Below are positions 7,849 through 16,858 of a stretch of DNA of 64,000 nt, in pieces. Position 1 is the stretch's first letter. Each line of letters starts with the position of its first letter. Location: assembly GCF_013377905.1 (NCBI RefSeq), contig NZ_JABKAV010000013.1, positions 23,307-87,306 on the forward strand. The letters run 5' to 3'. Made by a program: the position numbers and the translations under genes. The stretch is from Hymenobacter terrestris. GTDB lineage: Bacteria > Bacteroidota > Bacteroidia > Cytophagales > Hymenobacteraceae. The notes under the pieces were generated by a model. The model did no database searches and had not been told where the DNA came from. It saw nothing but the letters and a program-made list of their open reading frames with translations.

Positions 7849-8493
7849 TTACACTGCCAGCTGCAGTAACGTATCCCGGTCGAGGGTGTGCGTACCGGCA
7901 AAGCGAATCAACGTTGGTTCAACGCCCAACCGGCGCAGAAAATCCTGCTGGTTCTGCAAGTCCTCATCCCTGATGAACTCATCCTCGGTGCCGCATACAA
8001 GCGTTACGCGCAAGCCCTGCAGCAGGCGGGTGGCTACCGAAAAATCCATGTCGGGTGGGAAGGCGCCGGCCCAGAGGATGAGCCGGGTCGGCCGGAACGT
8101 AGCGCGGGCCAGCCAGCGGCTAACGGTGGCGGCGCCCTGCGAGAAGCCCAGCACCGTGACGCCCGCATCGTACGCGGCGCGGGGCAGAATACTGGCCGCC
8201 AGTTGATTGAGGTACGCTACATAATCGTCTATTTCAGCTAGCCGGTTCTCCTTGGTCATCCAGGTGGCCCCTATCCGGCCGCCGGTGCCGTTGAGGTAAA
8301 AGCGCGACAGGCCTTCGGGCGCGATAACGACCAGGTGCGGGTCAGCGGCCACCAAGTGAGCGAAGTGGCGCACAAAGTAGGCCGCCAGCTGTCCGTAGCC
8401 ATGCGCTACAAACCACACCCGCCGCGTAGTCGCCGACAACTCGCCCAACTGCTGATAGCGGGCCGTGCGTGCAACCGTAAGCGAGTGTTCCAT
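7849..8493 (-). CDS. Alpha/beta hydrolase, phospholipase/carboxylesterase type
   Basis: A 214-residue cytosolic esterase-like hydrolase. The nucleophile elbow GFSQGA (Ser in VTVLGFSQGAATVS), an acid in CGTEDEF and the His in AGTHTLD give a complete catalytic triad in the usual order. An oxyanion-region segment VWFVAHGYGQ lies near the N-terminus. ATG at 8493 (MEHSLTVART) fits the family; the open frame to 8574 has no support. It converges on the SDR remnant with a 36-base gap. Substrate unknown. Confidence 0.8.
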   Translation of the reverse strand: MEHSLTVARTARYQQLGELSATTRRVWFVAHGYGQLAAYFVRHFAHLVAADPHLVVIAPEGLSRFYLNGTGGRIGATWMTKENRLAEIDDYVAYLNQLAASILPRAAYDAGVTVLGFSQGAATVSRWLARATFRPTRLILWAGAFPPDMDFSVATRLLQGLRVTLVCGTEDEFIRDEDLQNQQDFLRRLGVEPTLIRFAGTHTLDRDTLLQLAV

Positions 8494-8633
8494 AAAACAG
8501 TAAGGTAGCGAAACGGTGAGTTGATGCTCGGGCCGCCTGATGACGCATTTGTTATAGTCGCACTCGGGCTGCAAATAACACCGTCAGCGCCTTTGCGACC
8601 ATCATTTTGCCTGAAAATCAGCCGGCCAATTTC

Positions 8634-9128
8634 CTATTTCAACTTCGGCAGGTCGTCGGCGCTGAAACCGAAGGGAAGCAGGGCGGAGAGGGAGGGGAAG
8701 CGGTAGATACTGCCATCGGGGCCGGGCAGCAACAACGGAATGGGCTGCTCCTGGCGTTGCTCGTACTCGGCCATTACCTGCCGGCAGGCCCCGCAGGGGT
8801 TGGCCGGCCCAAAGTCACCACCAGTGGGGCGGGCAGCTACCGCCATGCCCACAATACGGCGTTGAGGCTGCGAAACGGCCAATCCGAACAGTGCCGTGCG
8901 CTCGGCGCACAGGCCCGAAGGATAGGCAGCGTTTTCCTGGTTGGAACCCCCGAATACAGTACCGTCATCGAGCAGCAGCGCCGCGCCTACCTGGAAGTGG
9001 GAGTAAGGCGAGTGAGACGTGGCAGTGGCAGCCTGGGCGGCCTGCCAGGTAGCTGTTTCAGCGGGCGTCAGATCGGCTTCGGAAGCCAGTATGTCGGCCG
9101 TAATAGTCAGGGTGAGGGTGTCGGCCAT
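8634..9128 (-). CDS. cdd: Cytidine deaminase
   Basis: Zinc enzyme of pyrimidine salvage converting (deoxy)cytidine to (deoxy)uridine. The 164-residue product has the substrate-binding SPYSHFQVGAALLL segment, GGSNQENAAYPSGLCAERTAL with the zinc Cys and catalytic Glu (CAE), and the second zinc pair in NPCGACRQVM. Start is the ATG at 9128; a TTG three codons upstream is less likely. Divergent from the saccharopine dehydrogenase-type gene. Confidence 0.93.
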   Translation of the reverse strand: MADTLTLTITADILASEADLTPAETATWQAAQAATATSHSPYSHFQVGAALLLDDGTVFGGSNQENAAYPSGLCAERTALFGLAVSQPQRRIVGMAVAARPTGGDFGPANPCGACRQVMAEYEQRQEQPIPLLLPGPDGSIYRFPSLSALLPFGFSADDLPKLK

Positions 9129-9290
9129 GCGGGGCAAAGGAGCGGGTACCGCAAGCGGCCCCGGGAAAGTGAAAAGGGGCGACGAATGTACGGTTTTTTG
9201 CGAGAAAGGCAGAAAAAGGAAGTAGTGAGTGTTTACAAACTCACTCAGTGCCTGTTTTCCTATCTTGCCGCCCCACCCACCTATGCACTT

Positions 9291-10655
9291 ATGTCGCGTA
9301 TTCTACTGCTGGGAGCCGGCCGTTCGGCTTCCTCGCTTATCAACTATCTGCTACACCACGCTCCTGCCGAAGGCTGGCAGCTGACCGTGGCCGACGTGCA
9401 GCCGGCGCACTTGGCACCGGTGCTGGCCGCGCACTCGGAATATGCCCAAGCCGTGCCGTTTGATGTGCATGATGAAAGCCGACTGGAGAAGCTCGTGGCT
9501 GAAGCCGACGTGGTGGTGTCGATGCTGCCGGCGTTGTTCCATGCCCCGGTGGCGCGGGCCTGCGTGCGGCACGGGCGGCACCTGGCTACGGCCAGCTACG
9601 TAAGCGACGAAATCCGGGCACTGGGGCCGGCGGCTGAAGCGGCGGGCGTTACGCTGCTCATGGAGTGCGGCCTCGACCCCGGCCTCGACCACATGTCGGC
9701 GATGCGTGTGCTGGCCGACATCCGGGCGCAGGGCGGCCGGGTTACCTCGTTCAAATCGTATTGTGGCGGGCTGCTGGCCCCCGAGGCCGAGGCAGGCAAC
9801 CCCTGGCGCTACAAGTTTACCTGGAACCCGCGCAACGTGGTGCTGGCAGGGCAGGGTACGGCCAAATACCTGGAGCAGTGCCGGCTGCGCTTCATTCCGT
9901 ATCAGCAGCTTTTCGCGCGCCTCGAAACGGTAACTGTGCCCGGCTTCGGCGAGTTTGAGGGCTACGCCAACCGCGACTCGCTCAGCTACCGTGCTCCTTA
10001 TGCGCTGGACCATGTGCACACCATGCTGCGCGGCACGTTGCGCCGGCCGGGCTACTGCGCCGCCTGGCAGCAGCTGGTGCGTCTGGGCCTCACCGACGAC
10101 AACGTGCAGCTGGGCAACCCCGCCAGCCTTACCTGGGCCGAGCTAGTAGCCGCCTACCTGCCATTGCCCACCACTGCCGGCCAGCCGCTTCCCGCCCGCG
10201 TGGCAGCGCACCTGGGCCTGGCACCCGATTCGGTGGAAATGCAACAGCTAAGCTGGCTGGGGCTGTTTGATGATATACCGGTAGGCCAGGCCGATGCCAC
10301 GCCGGCCCAGCTGCTCGAAAAGCTGCTCACCAAAAAGTGGGCACTGGCACCTACTGACCACGATATGATTGTGATGCAGCATCAGTTCGAATACGAGCTG
10401 AACGGGCAGCTACATGGCCGCAATTCGTCGGTAGTGGTGCTGGGCGACGATGCCACCCACACGGCCATGGCAAAAACTGTGGGCCTGCCGCTGGGCATGG
10501 CCGTGCGGCGGCTGGCTACCGGGCAACTGCGGCAACGGGGCATGGTCATCCCAACCTTGCCGGAACTCTACGAGCCAATTCTGGACGAGCTGGCCGCGGA
10601 GTATGGTATTGCTTTCGTGGAAGAGGAGCTGGGGATACTGGCTGCAGCGCAATAA
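9291..10655 (+). CDS. Saccharopine dehydrogenase C-terminal-type oxidoreductase
   Basis: A 454-residue NAD(P)-dependent enzyme of the LYS9/saccharopine dehydrogenase family. The N-terminus MSRILLLGAGRSASSLINYL is a Rossmann motif (GAGRSA). Then come ADVVVSMLPALFH, a CVRHGRHLATASYVSDE segment and LLMECGLDPGLDHMSAM, all typical of the family. The catalytic region follows, with KSYCGGLLAPEAEAGNPW. It probably acts in lysine or related amino-acid metabolism; the exact substrate is not visible. ATG 9291 gives the Rossmann start; a long upstream open frame has no similarity. A TATCTTGC element at 9261-9268 may be the promoter. Confidence 0.85.
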   Translation: MSRILLLGAGRSASSLINYLLHHAPAEGWQLTVADVQPAHLAPVLAAHSEYAQAVPFDVHDESRLEKLVAEADVVVSMLPALFHAPVARACVRHGRHLATASYVSDEIRALGPAAEAAGVTLLMECGLDPGLDHMSAMRVLADIRAQGGRVTSFKSYCGGLLAPEAEAGNPWRYKFTWNPRNVVLAGQGTAKYLEQCRLRFIPYQQLFARLETVTVPGFGEFEGYANRDSLSYRAPYALDHVHTMLRGTLRRPGYCAAWQQLVRLGLTDDNVQLGNPASLTWAELVAAYLPLPTTAGQPLPARVAAHLGLAPDSVEMQQLSWLGLFDDIPVGQADATPAQLLEKLLTKKWALAPTDHDMIVMQHQFEYELNGQLHGRNSSVVVLGDDATHTAMAKTVGLPLGMAVRRLATGQLRQRGMVIPTLPELYEPILDELAAEYGIAFVEEELGILAAAQ

Positions 10656-10703
10656 GCGGCTGAAGGGCGAGTTATACCATCCTGACAGGCCAACCGACCC
10701 ACT

Positions 10704-11651
10704 ATGCAACACTACCTGCGCCTCCGGGCCCGGCTGCTGGGCCGACAGCTGCGCGAGCTAGGCTGGTGGCGGCTTTTGGTGCTGGGGGCGCTACTGGGGC
10801 TGGCGACGGCCCGGGCGCTGGTTACAGCCGCCACTCATCCCACGCTTGTTTGGGCCGTGCCGCCGGTAGTGGTCCTGTTCGTGCTTAGCCTGCACCGCCG
10901 CCGTGCCGATTTGCCTTTTCTGCACATGGCCGCACCCGAGTTTCGGGGCTGGCTGGCCGTCGAATATGCGTTGGGTAGCTTGCCAGTGGCGGTGGTGCTG
11001 CTGGGCTGGGGGCGTCTGGGTCCGGCTTTATTGACGGTGATGGGTGCGTCAATGGTGGCGCTGGTACCGGCCGCGGCTACATCAGCCAGCCGGCAACGGT
11101 GGCCAACCTGGTTTCGGAGCTTGGCGTTTGAGTGGGTGAGTATAGGCCGCCGGCCGGTTTTGGGACTGGCGTGGCTGGCGCTGCTGGCAGCGGCCATCAT
11201 CACCCGCGCCAATAGCACCGGTCCGGCGCTGGCTGTGCTGGTTTGGCTGCTGCTCACGCTGGAAACGTACGGGCCGGCCGAGCCCTGGAGCTGGTTGCTG
11301 CCCGCCCTGCGCACACCGGGAGTCTGGTTGCGGCAGCGAGTGGGGTGGGGGCTGCTGTACTTCGGCCTCACGGTGGCTCCACTGGCAGCCGTGCTGGCTG
11401 TGGGCCCGGCCGGAGCAGGTGGCACGGCACTGGTGTTGGGCTGGTGCGCCATGGTCCTGACGATGGTAGTGCTGGCCAAATACGCGTTCTACCCGCACGC
11501 CACGCTGGGCCGCCTCTCGCAGGCCGGAGCCGTAGTAGTGGGCCTGTCGGTGCTGGGTAGTAACCCGGCCTTCTTCGCCCTGCTACTCGCCTGTTTCCTG
11601 GGTCTGCTGCTTAAAAGCCCGAACCAACTGGCGCAATACCGCCGCGAGTAG
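10704..11651 (+). CDS. ABC transporter permease-like membrane protein
   Basis: A 315-residue integral membrane protein with roughly eight hydrophobic segments (for example WWRLLVLGALLGLATARALV, ALLTVMGASMVALVPAA, FFALLLACFLGLLL). No specific permease family was recognised. It precedes an ABC ATPase gene by 58 bases on the same strand, and that ATPase has no other partner here, so it is inferred to be the membrane half of a small exporter. Very Leu/Ala rich, GC-rich coding. Confidence 0.6.
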   Translation: MQHYLRLRARLLGRQLRELGWWRLLVLGALLGLATARALVTAATHPTLVWAVPPVVVLFVLSLHRRRADLPFLHMAAPEFRGWLAVEYALGSLPVAVVLLGWGRLGPALLTVMGASMVALVPAAATSASRQRWPTWFRSLAFEWVSIGRRPVLGLAWLALLAAAIITRANSTGPALAVLVWLLLTLETYGPAEPWSWLLPALRTPGVWLRQRVGWGLLYFGLTVAPLAAVLAVGPAGAGGTALVLGWCAMVLTMVVLAKYAFYPHATLGRLSQAGAVVVGLSVLGSNPAFFALLLACFLGLLLKSPNQLAQYRRE

Positions 11652-11709
11652 CCAATTCATTATCGAGCCCGACAGACTAAGGAAAGAGACAGTTAACGCG
11701 ACACGGAAT

Positions 11710-12411
11710 ATGTTGTCAATTGAAGGCCTGGGAAAAGACTTTGGGACTCACACGGTGCTGCACCACGTCGATTTGGCCCTGCGGCCGGGGACGCTGCACG
11801 GACTGGTCGGGGCCAACGGCGCGGGCAAAACCACGCTGCTACACTGCCTCTACGGCCTGCATGCCGATTACCGCGGCACGGTACGCGAAACCAGCGGGCT
11901 GGGCATTTGGAAGTGTACGGGCCTGCTGCCCTACGAACCCTACTTTTACCCGCGCATCACCGGCCGCGAATACGTAGAGTTCTGCCTGCAGGCCCGCGGC
12001 CGGCCAGTGCCCAGCCTCGCGGGCTGGAACGAGTTGCTGGAGTTACCCCTCGATCAGTACGCCGAAGATTACTCGGCCGGCATGAAGAAAAAGCTGGCCC
12101 TGCTGGCGCTATTGGTGCAAGATTTCCGCTACCTCGTGCTCGACGAGCCCTTCAACGGCCTCGACCTGAGCGCTAACCTGCTGCTGATGGAAGTGCTGCG
12201 CCGCCTGCGCCAGCAGGGCACCGGCATCCTGCTGACCTCGCACTTGCTGGGCTCCCTTACCGAACTGTGCGACGAAATTACGGTGCTGGCCGACGGCCGG
12301 GTACTGCGCCATTATCCCGCCACCGACTTCGCCCGACTGCCCACCGATTTGCTGGGCCAGCTGCACCAGCAGAAACTGGAAGCACTAACGACACTTTTGC
12401 CACTTACCTAA
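11710..12411 (+). CDS. ABC transporter ATP-binding protein
   Basis: A 233-residue nucleotide-binding subunit. Walker A is GANGAGKTTLL and the signature is a degenerate YSAGMKKKLALLALL, as in exporter-type CcmA/YadG ATPases. Walker B is YLVLDEPFNGLD and the H-loop lies in ILLTSH. It is probably cotranscribed with the upstream membrane protein. Substrate cannot be read from the sequence. Confidence 0.9.
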   Translation: MLSIEGLGKDFGTHTVLHHVDLALRPGTLHGLVGANGAGKTTLLHCLYGLHADYRGTVRETSGLGIWKCTGLLPYEPYFYPRITGREYVEFCLQARGRPVPSLAGWNELLELPLDQYAEDYSAGMKKKLALLALLVQDFRYLVLDEPFNGLDLSANLLLMEVLRRLRQQGTGILLTSHLLGSLTELCDEITVLADGRVLRHYPATDFARLPTDLLGQLHQQKLEALTTLLPLT

Positions 12412-12458
12412 GCAAATCGGGCAACAGTGGTAGCCTAATTCGAAAGGCATGGCAGTTG

Positions 12459-13181
12459 CTACAGCGCCAGATAGAACGGACTCAGCTGCTCCCGAAACCA
12501 GGCCGTATAGGCTTCGGAATCCGGCTCGTGCAGCGGCAGATCCTGCTCCTGCACCGCCATCGGCTGCCGGCTAAATTCCACGATATGGCGCAGCGGCTTG
12601 CTGGTGGTGCGGTGTCGAAGCACCAGCTGGGTTGCCGGAAACAGGCCCGTGGCGGTGGCCTCGCGCTCAAAATCCTGCATTTCGGGGGGCGGCAGCAGCA
12701 CCGTTAGGCGGCCGGTGGGCGTCAGGAAGTCGGCGGCGAAGCGGGCCAGCTCGCCGAAACCCAGCGTGTCGGCGGCGGCATGGCGGGCGGTGGTGCGCCG
12801 GGCGTCGGGCGAGCGGAGAGCACGGCGGAAAAAGGGCGGGTTGCAGATGATGTGGTCGAAGGGCCGGGGGCGGGCGGCGGCCAGCTGGGCCAGCGGCTGC
12901 GCGTGCAACTGCAACCGCGCCGCCCAAGGGCTGGCCGCAAAATTGGTCCCTGCCTGCGCCGCCGCCGCCTCATCCAGCTCCACGGCCTCGATGCTGGCTG
13001 TGGGGTTGCGCTGGGCCGCCATGAGGGCCAGCAGGCCGGTGCCGGTGCCAATGTCGAGTATCCGCGCCGCACCTGTTATAGCGGCCACTGCGCCCAGCAC
13101 GCAGGCGTCGGTACACACCTTCATGGCGCAGTCTCCCTGCTCGATGCGGAACTGCTTGAACTGGAAATAGGAGTTGGGCAT
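12459..13181 (-). CDS. trmN6: tRNA1(Val) (adenine-N6)-methyltransferase TrmN6/YfiC
   Basis: SAM-dependent enzyme that makes N6-methyladenosine at position 37 of tRNA1(Val). The 240-residue protein has the family opening FQFKQFRIEQGDCAMKVCTD, SAM motif ILDIGTGTGLLALMAAQR and the amino-methyltransferase motif NPPFF in DHIICNPPFFRRAL. The ATG at 13181 (MPNSYFQF) is taken as start; a GTG two codons upstream is possible. It lies 18 bases downstream of the acyltransferase on the same strand. Confidence 0.88.
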   Translation of the reverse strand: MPNSYFQFKQFRIEQGDCAMKVCTDACVLGAVAAITGAARILDIGTGTGLLALMAAQRNPTASIEAVELDEAAAAQAGTNFAASPWAARLQLHAQPLAQLAAARPRPFDHIICNPPFFRRALRSPDARRTTARHAAADTLGFGELARFAADFLTPTGRLTVLLPPPEMQDFEREATATGLFPATQLVLRHRTTSKPLRHIVEFSRQPMAVQEQDLPLHEPDSEAYTAWFREQLSPFYLAL

Positions 13182-13199
13182 AATCACTGAACGCCAGGA

Positions 13200-14288
13200 T
13201 TAATTGGCGCGAAGCATGCGGAGCAATGCGTAATGCAAGGGCTTCTCGACCAAATAATGCAGTGCTACCGCGCCAACTATTAATAGTATCAAGAGCGTAA
13301 GAACAGGCGGTAGCCAAGGCAAGTCGCGGTGCAGATGGCCTTGAATAAAATCGGAAAATACTCCCAAGTGAATCAAGTAGAAAGCGTAGGAGCTGCGGCC
13401 CAATATGCAAGCTGGACGACTGCTTAACAAACGGCTGAGCCTAGTGGGCTGAGTTGCCAGACCGTAAAGCAATAATCCGGTTCCCCAAGGTAGAAGCCAG
13501 TTATTGATTGCTACGCCCGCTAAGTGCTGGATACCGGCAGCCACTCCATAGATGTGCGCCACAACGATGAGTAGGCCAGTGCCGAAGACCAACAGAGTCA
13601 ATCCTATATAAGTGGCATAGGGCAAGCGGCCAGCAGGTAGGCGAGCGAAGGCTGCACCAATCATAAATTCGGCTGCGCGCCCGAAAAACGTGCCTAGCAT
13701 AGTGAAGTGCACAGTTTCGAGCCACCCCCAGGGCCGTAAAAGATAACTCAACCCTAGTCCCAATACTAAGAGTAATCCCGCCAACGCCCACCACCAAACG
13801 ACTTTGTACTGATGAGAAAACCAAATCAATAGTGGCAGAAACAGGTAGAAAGATTCCTCCACTGTAAGCGACCAGGCGGCCCCTATGCCCGTAAGTTGAT
13901 ATTGTTCTGAAAACCCCTTAAGCAGCGTAATACTAAATAAGTATTCAGTCCACCACCGTTCCGGTTGGAAAGTCCGCATGGGTTGCCCAAACAAGAAAAT
14001 AATGGTTGTGAGCAGAAATAATAGCGGATATATACGAGCCAGGCGTCGGCTGAAAAATACCCAACTCCCTGGCCAAGAGGATTGATGGTACTGCCGGAAT
14101 AACAAAAAGCCGCTGAGCGTGAAAAATAGCGAAACCCCCAGATTTAACTGGCTAGATAGTGCCAGCCAAGGTCCCTGTATCCAGTCTGGCAGCCAAGCCC
14201 AAGCCGTGCGATAATGAAACAAGAACACCAGAAAGGCGGCCACTGCCCGAAATCCTGTTAGTGCTGGCAGATATGTGGGAGCTGTCAT
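13200..14288 (-). CDS. Acyltransferase 3 family membrane protein
   Basis: A 362-residue multi-span membrane O-acyltransferase, the type that acylates surface sugars. The N-terminus TYLPALTGFRAVAAFLVFLF with the following His (FHYRTAW) carries the usual catalytic region. LGVSLFFTLSGFLLFRQY and VEESFYLFLPLLI are family blocks, and about ten membrane segments are visible. The DNA is clearly more AT-rich than its neighbours, so it may be acquired. Its ATG overlaps the rnhA stop (ATGA, 14285-14288), implying coupled translation. Confidence 0.85.
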   Translation of the reverse strand: MTAPTYLPALTGFRAVAAFLVFLFHYRTAWAWLPDWIQGPWLALSSQLNLGVSLFFTLSGFLLFRQYHQSSWPGSWVFFSRRLARIYPLLFLLTTIIFLFGQPMRTFQPERWWTEYLFSITLLKGFSEQYQLTGIGAAWSLTVEESFYLFLPLLIWFSHQYKVVWWWALAGLLLVLGLGLSYLLRPWGWLETVHFTMLGTFFGRAAEFMIGAAFARLPAGRLPYATYIGLTLLVFGTGLLIVVAHIYGVAAGIQHLAGVAINNWLLPWGTGLLLYGLATQPTRLSRLLSSRPACILGRSSYAFYLIHLGVFSDFIQGHLHRDLPWLPPVLTLLILLIVGAVALHYLVEKPLHYALLRMLRAN

Positions 14289-14752
14289 GGCCGGCGAACT
14301 TCTAATGCCTCATAGCCGGCATCAATCAGCAGAGGGCCGCGGGTGGCGCTGCGCACGGCCAGCTGGTCGCACCGCTCGTTTTCGGGGTGGCCGTTGTGGC
14401 CCCGCACCCAGCGGAACTGCACTGTGCGCTGCTTGTATATTTTGATGAAGCGCCGCCACAAGTCCTCGTTGGCTTTCTTGCCGAAATCGGCCTTATTGGC
14501 CCAACCGAACACCCATTTCTTCTCCACCGAGTCCACCACGTAGCGCGAATCGGTGACGACCATAATGGGCAATTCGGGGCGATTTACGGCTTCCAGGCCC
14601 ACAATCACGGCCAGCAGCTCCATGCGGTTGTTGGTGGTCAGGCGGAAACCCTCGCTGAGCTCCTTCTCGTGGGCGCCAAAGCGCAGCAGGGCGCCGTAGC
14701 CGCCCGGCCCGGGGTTGCCCCGCGATGAGCCATCGGTAAACAGGTAAATCAA
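14285..14752 (-). CDS. rnhA: Ribonuclease HI
   Basis: Cytosolic endonuclease that removes RNA from RNA-DNA hybrids. 155 residues, full length. It shows FTDGSSRGNPGPGGYGALL (first catalytic Asp), NNRMELLAVIVGLEA (Glu), VVTDSRYVVDSVEKKW (Asp), the basic handle region and the C-terminal WVRGHNGHPENERCDQLA (His and last Asp). No ATG or GTG lies between the upstream in-frame stop and the conserved core, so translation must begin at TTG 14752. Overlaps the acyltransferase start by four bases. Confidence 0.93.
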   Translation of the reverse strand: MIYLFTDGSSRGNPGPGGYGALLRFGAHEKELSEGFRLTTNNRMELLAVIVGLEAVNRPELPIMVVTDSRYVVDSVEKKWVFGWANKADFGKKANEDLWRRFIKIYKQRTVQFRWVRGHNGHPENERCDQLAVRSATRGPLLIDAGYEALEVRRP

Positions 14753-14761
14753 GTTTTGAAG

Positions 14762-14783
14762 CTGTTAGCTAGTAGCTGCTGGC
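14762..14783. repeat. CTGTTAGCTAGTAG repeat, intergenic copy
   Basis: The 22 bases here match 20 of 22 in a segment inside addB (21010-21031), and a shorter 11-base core (TGTTAGCTAGT) recurs at 58494-58504. It lies just upstream of the rnhA TTG start. Confidence 0.5.
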
Positions 14784-14858
14784 CTTTGTGCGCGAAGCAA
14801 CACGCTTAATCAATGCCAGACAGCGGTAAAAGGCCGCAAGGTACAACGGACGCCTCTT

Positions 14859-14892
14859 GGACACCCAAAGCGAGGCCGCTTTTTGGGTGTCC
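14859..14892 (-). terminator. Probable terminator of the ClC gene
   Basis: Inverted repeat GGACACCCAAA...TTTGGGTGTCC with an A/T-rich inner stem and a short loop, downstream of the ClC channel gene on the minus strand. It lacks a clean T-run, so termination strength is uncertain. Confidence 0.5.
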
Positions 14893-14977
14893 ATATTCCT
14901 GACAGAAAAAGCTGCTGCCGCTTTGGGAGAAAGGGCCTGATAGTCAGAATGAAGCCGTTCGATTAAAGCGCAACAGT

Positions 14978-16768
14978 TCAGTCGCCGCTGTCTTTCAGTA
15001 GCTGGCGGCGGTAGTTGGCCAGGATGGTGGATTTGAGCAGGAAGCCCAAGTAACGGTCGTCGGCATCGAGTACGGGCAGGGCCCAGGCATCGAGCTGCTC
15101 CATGCAGCGCAGCGTGTCGAGCAACGTGTCATCGGGGCGCACGATGGCCAGCGGCTCATCCATCAGGTCGCGTACGCGGGTGGTGGTGTAGTGGGCGTCG
15201 TCGAAGAGGGAATGGCGAACAGCATCGAGGCTGACCACCCCCAGCAGCCGGCCCCCGTCATCGTAATCGACGACCGGAAACAAGTTGCGCGACGTGTTGC
15301 GGAAAGTATGCACCAGCTCGCCCAGCGTATCGTCGGGCCGTACCGGCTGGAAATCGGTTTGCAGCAGGCTCGTTACGTCGAGCAGCGCCAGCAGGCCCCG
15401 GTCGCGGTCATGGTTTACGTACACGCCCTTTTGCGCCAGCTTGCGGGTGTACACCGAGTACGGCTCGAAGTAGCGCGTAATCAGGTAGGAGCCCGAGGTA
15501 ACGAGCATCAAAGGCACAAACAGAGCGTAGCCGCCGGTTATTTCGGCAATCAGGAAGATGGCCGTGAGCGGGGCGTGCACCACCCCGGCCAGAGTGCCGG
15601 CCATGCCCAGTACAATAAAGTGTACCTCCGAAATCGGGTACAGACCGCTTAAGTTGATGAGGCGCGCAAAGATGAAGCCGCACAGTGCCCCGGCAAACAG
15701 CGACGAGCCGAACATGCCGCCATTGCCGCCCGAACCGATGGTAATGGTGGTGGCTACCACTTTCAGCAGCATACTGCCTGCGGCCACCAGCAGCACCAGC
15801 CAGGCGCTCTGGTCTTTGAAAACGTCGAAGAGCGAGCCATTGACGAGCTGCTCGGAGTGGCCCCCCAGCAACTGCTGCACGCTGTTGTACCCTTCGCCAT
15901 AAAGGGGCGGAAATAAGAAAACCAGCCCCCCCAGCGCCAGTCCGCCGAACACCACCTTCCAGAAAATACCGGGGTAGTGGCTGAACTGCCGGTCGGCCCA
16001 GAAATATACCCGAATCATATAGACCGAAAGCAGGGCCGTAAACAACGCCAGCATCAGGTACAGCGGCACGGCATCGACGGGCCAGCTGGTGGTGATGAGC
16101 ACGAAGGGCTGGCCCGCGTACAGGGCTTTCGACACCACGGTGGCGGTGGCCGAGGAGATGAGCAGCGGCACGAAATACGCCGCCGATAACTCGGAGAGCA
16201 GCACCTCGACAGCGAACAGCACCCCCGCGATGGGCGAGTTGAAGATGGCCGCAATGCCGCCCGCCGCTCCGCAGGCCGTGAGCAGGCGCCGCTGCCGCCG
16301 CTCGATACGCAGCACCCGCGAAGTGTTGGAGCCAATAGCGGCCCCGGTAACCGAAATGGGGGCCTCCAGACCCGCCGAACCACCGAATGAAACCGTGAGA
16401 AACGACGACACGAGCTGCGAATACAGCTTGCTGCGCGGCACAATGCTGCCCTGGCGGGCCACGTTGTATATCACCGGCCCGATGCCCCGCCCCAGGTCGC
16501 CGCCCAGAAAATAGCGCGTGAACAACACCGTGAGGGCAATGCCGATAATAGGATACAGGGAGCTGCTGAATACCTGATACTGCAGCGGCACCCAGGCATT
16601 CAGCAGCCCTTGCGTGTCGTGTACCAGGGTTTTAAGCACTACCGCCGCCAGCCCTGCCAGCACACCAATCAGAATACTAACCAGAATCAGGTAGGCCCGG
16701 TCGCTGATGTGGCGTACGCGCCACATGAGCAGCGGCAGCAACAGCCGATGGATGGAGTTCTGAGACAT
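14978..16768 (-). CDS. ClC-family chloride channel/transporter with two CBS domains
   Basis: A 596-residue inner-membrane anion channel or H+/Cl- antiporter. Family blocks in order are FGGSAGLEAPISVTGAAIGS (anion-pore helix with the gating Glu), GGIAAIFNSPIAGVLFAVEV and GSGGNGGMFGSSLFAGALCG. Residues from about 450 hold two CBS domains (LLQTDFQPVRPDDTLGELVH and VRDLMDEPLAIVRPDDTLLD), which usually bind adenine nucleotides. ATG 16768 (MSQNSIHRL) begins the family-like N-terminus; an upstream frame extension is not supported. Confidence 0.93.
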   Translation of the reverse strand: MSQNSIHRLLLPLLMWRVRHISDRAYLILVSILIGVLAGLAAVVLKTLVHDTQGLLNAWVPLQYQVFSSSLYPIIGIALTVLFTRYFLGGDLGRGIGPVIYNVARQGSIVPRSKLYSQLVSSFLTVSFGGSAGLEAPISVTGAAIGSNTSRVLRIERRQRRLLTACGAAGGIAAIFNSPIAGVLFAVEVLLSELSAAYFVPLLISSATATVVSKALYAGQPFVLITTSWPVDAVPLYLMLALFTALLSVYMIRVYFWADRQFSHYPGIFWKVVFGGLALGGLVFLFPPLYGEGYNSVQQLLGGHSEQLVNGSLFDVFKDQSAWLVLLVAAGSMLLKVVATTITIGSGGNGGMFGSSLFAGALCGFIFARLINLSGLYPISEVHFIVLGMAGTLAGVVHAPLTAIFLIAEITGGYALFVPLMLVTSGSYLITRYFEPYSVYTRKLAQKGVYVNHDRDRGLLALLDVTSLLQTDFQPVRPDDTLGELVHTFRNTSRNLFPVVDYDDGGRLLGVVSLDAVRHSLFDDAHYTTTRVRDLMDEPLAIVRPDDTLLDTLRCMEQLDAWALPVLDADDRYLGFLLKSTILANYRRQLLKDSGD

Positions 16769-16858
16769 AGGCAGCGAGGGCAGCAAAAAGGCCCGGCAGG
16801 CAGGAAACTGCAACCTAACGAAAAGTGCGCTCGGTTCGCCTATTCTTCCCCAAGTATG

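Noticed and set aside
8607..9290. In-frame upstream extension of the saccharopine dehydrogenase-type gene (about 228 codons).
   Set aside because: It is antisense to cytidine deaminase, lacks similarity and delays the Rossmann motif; ATG 9291 is the natural start.
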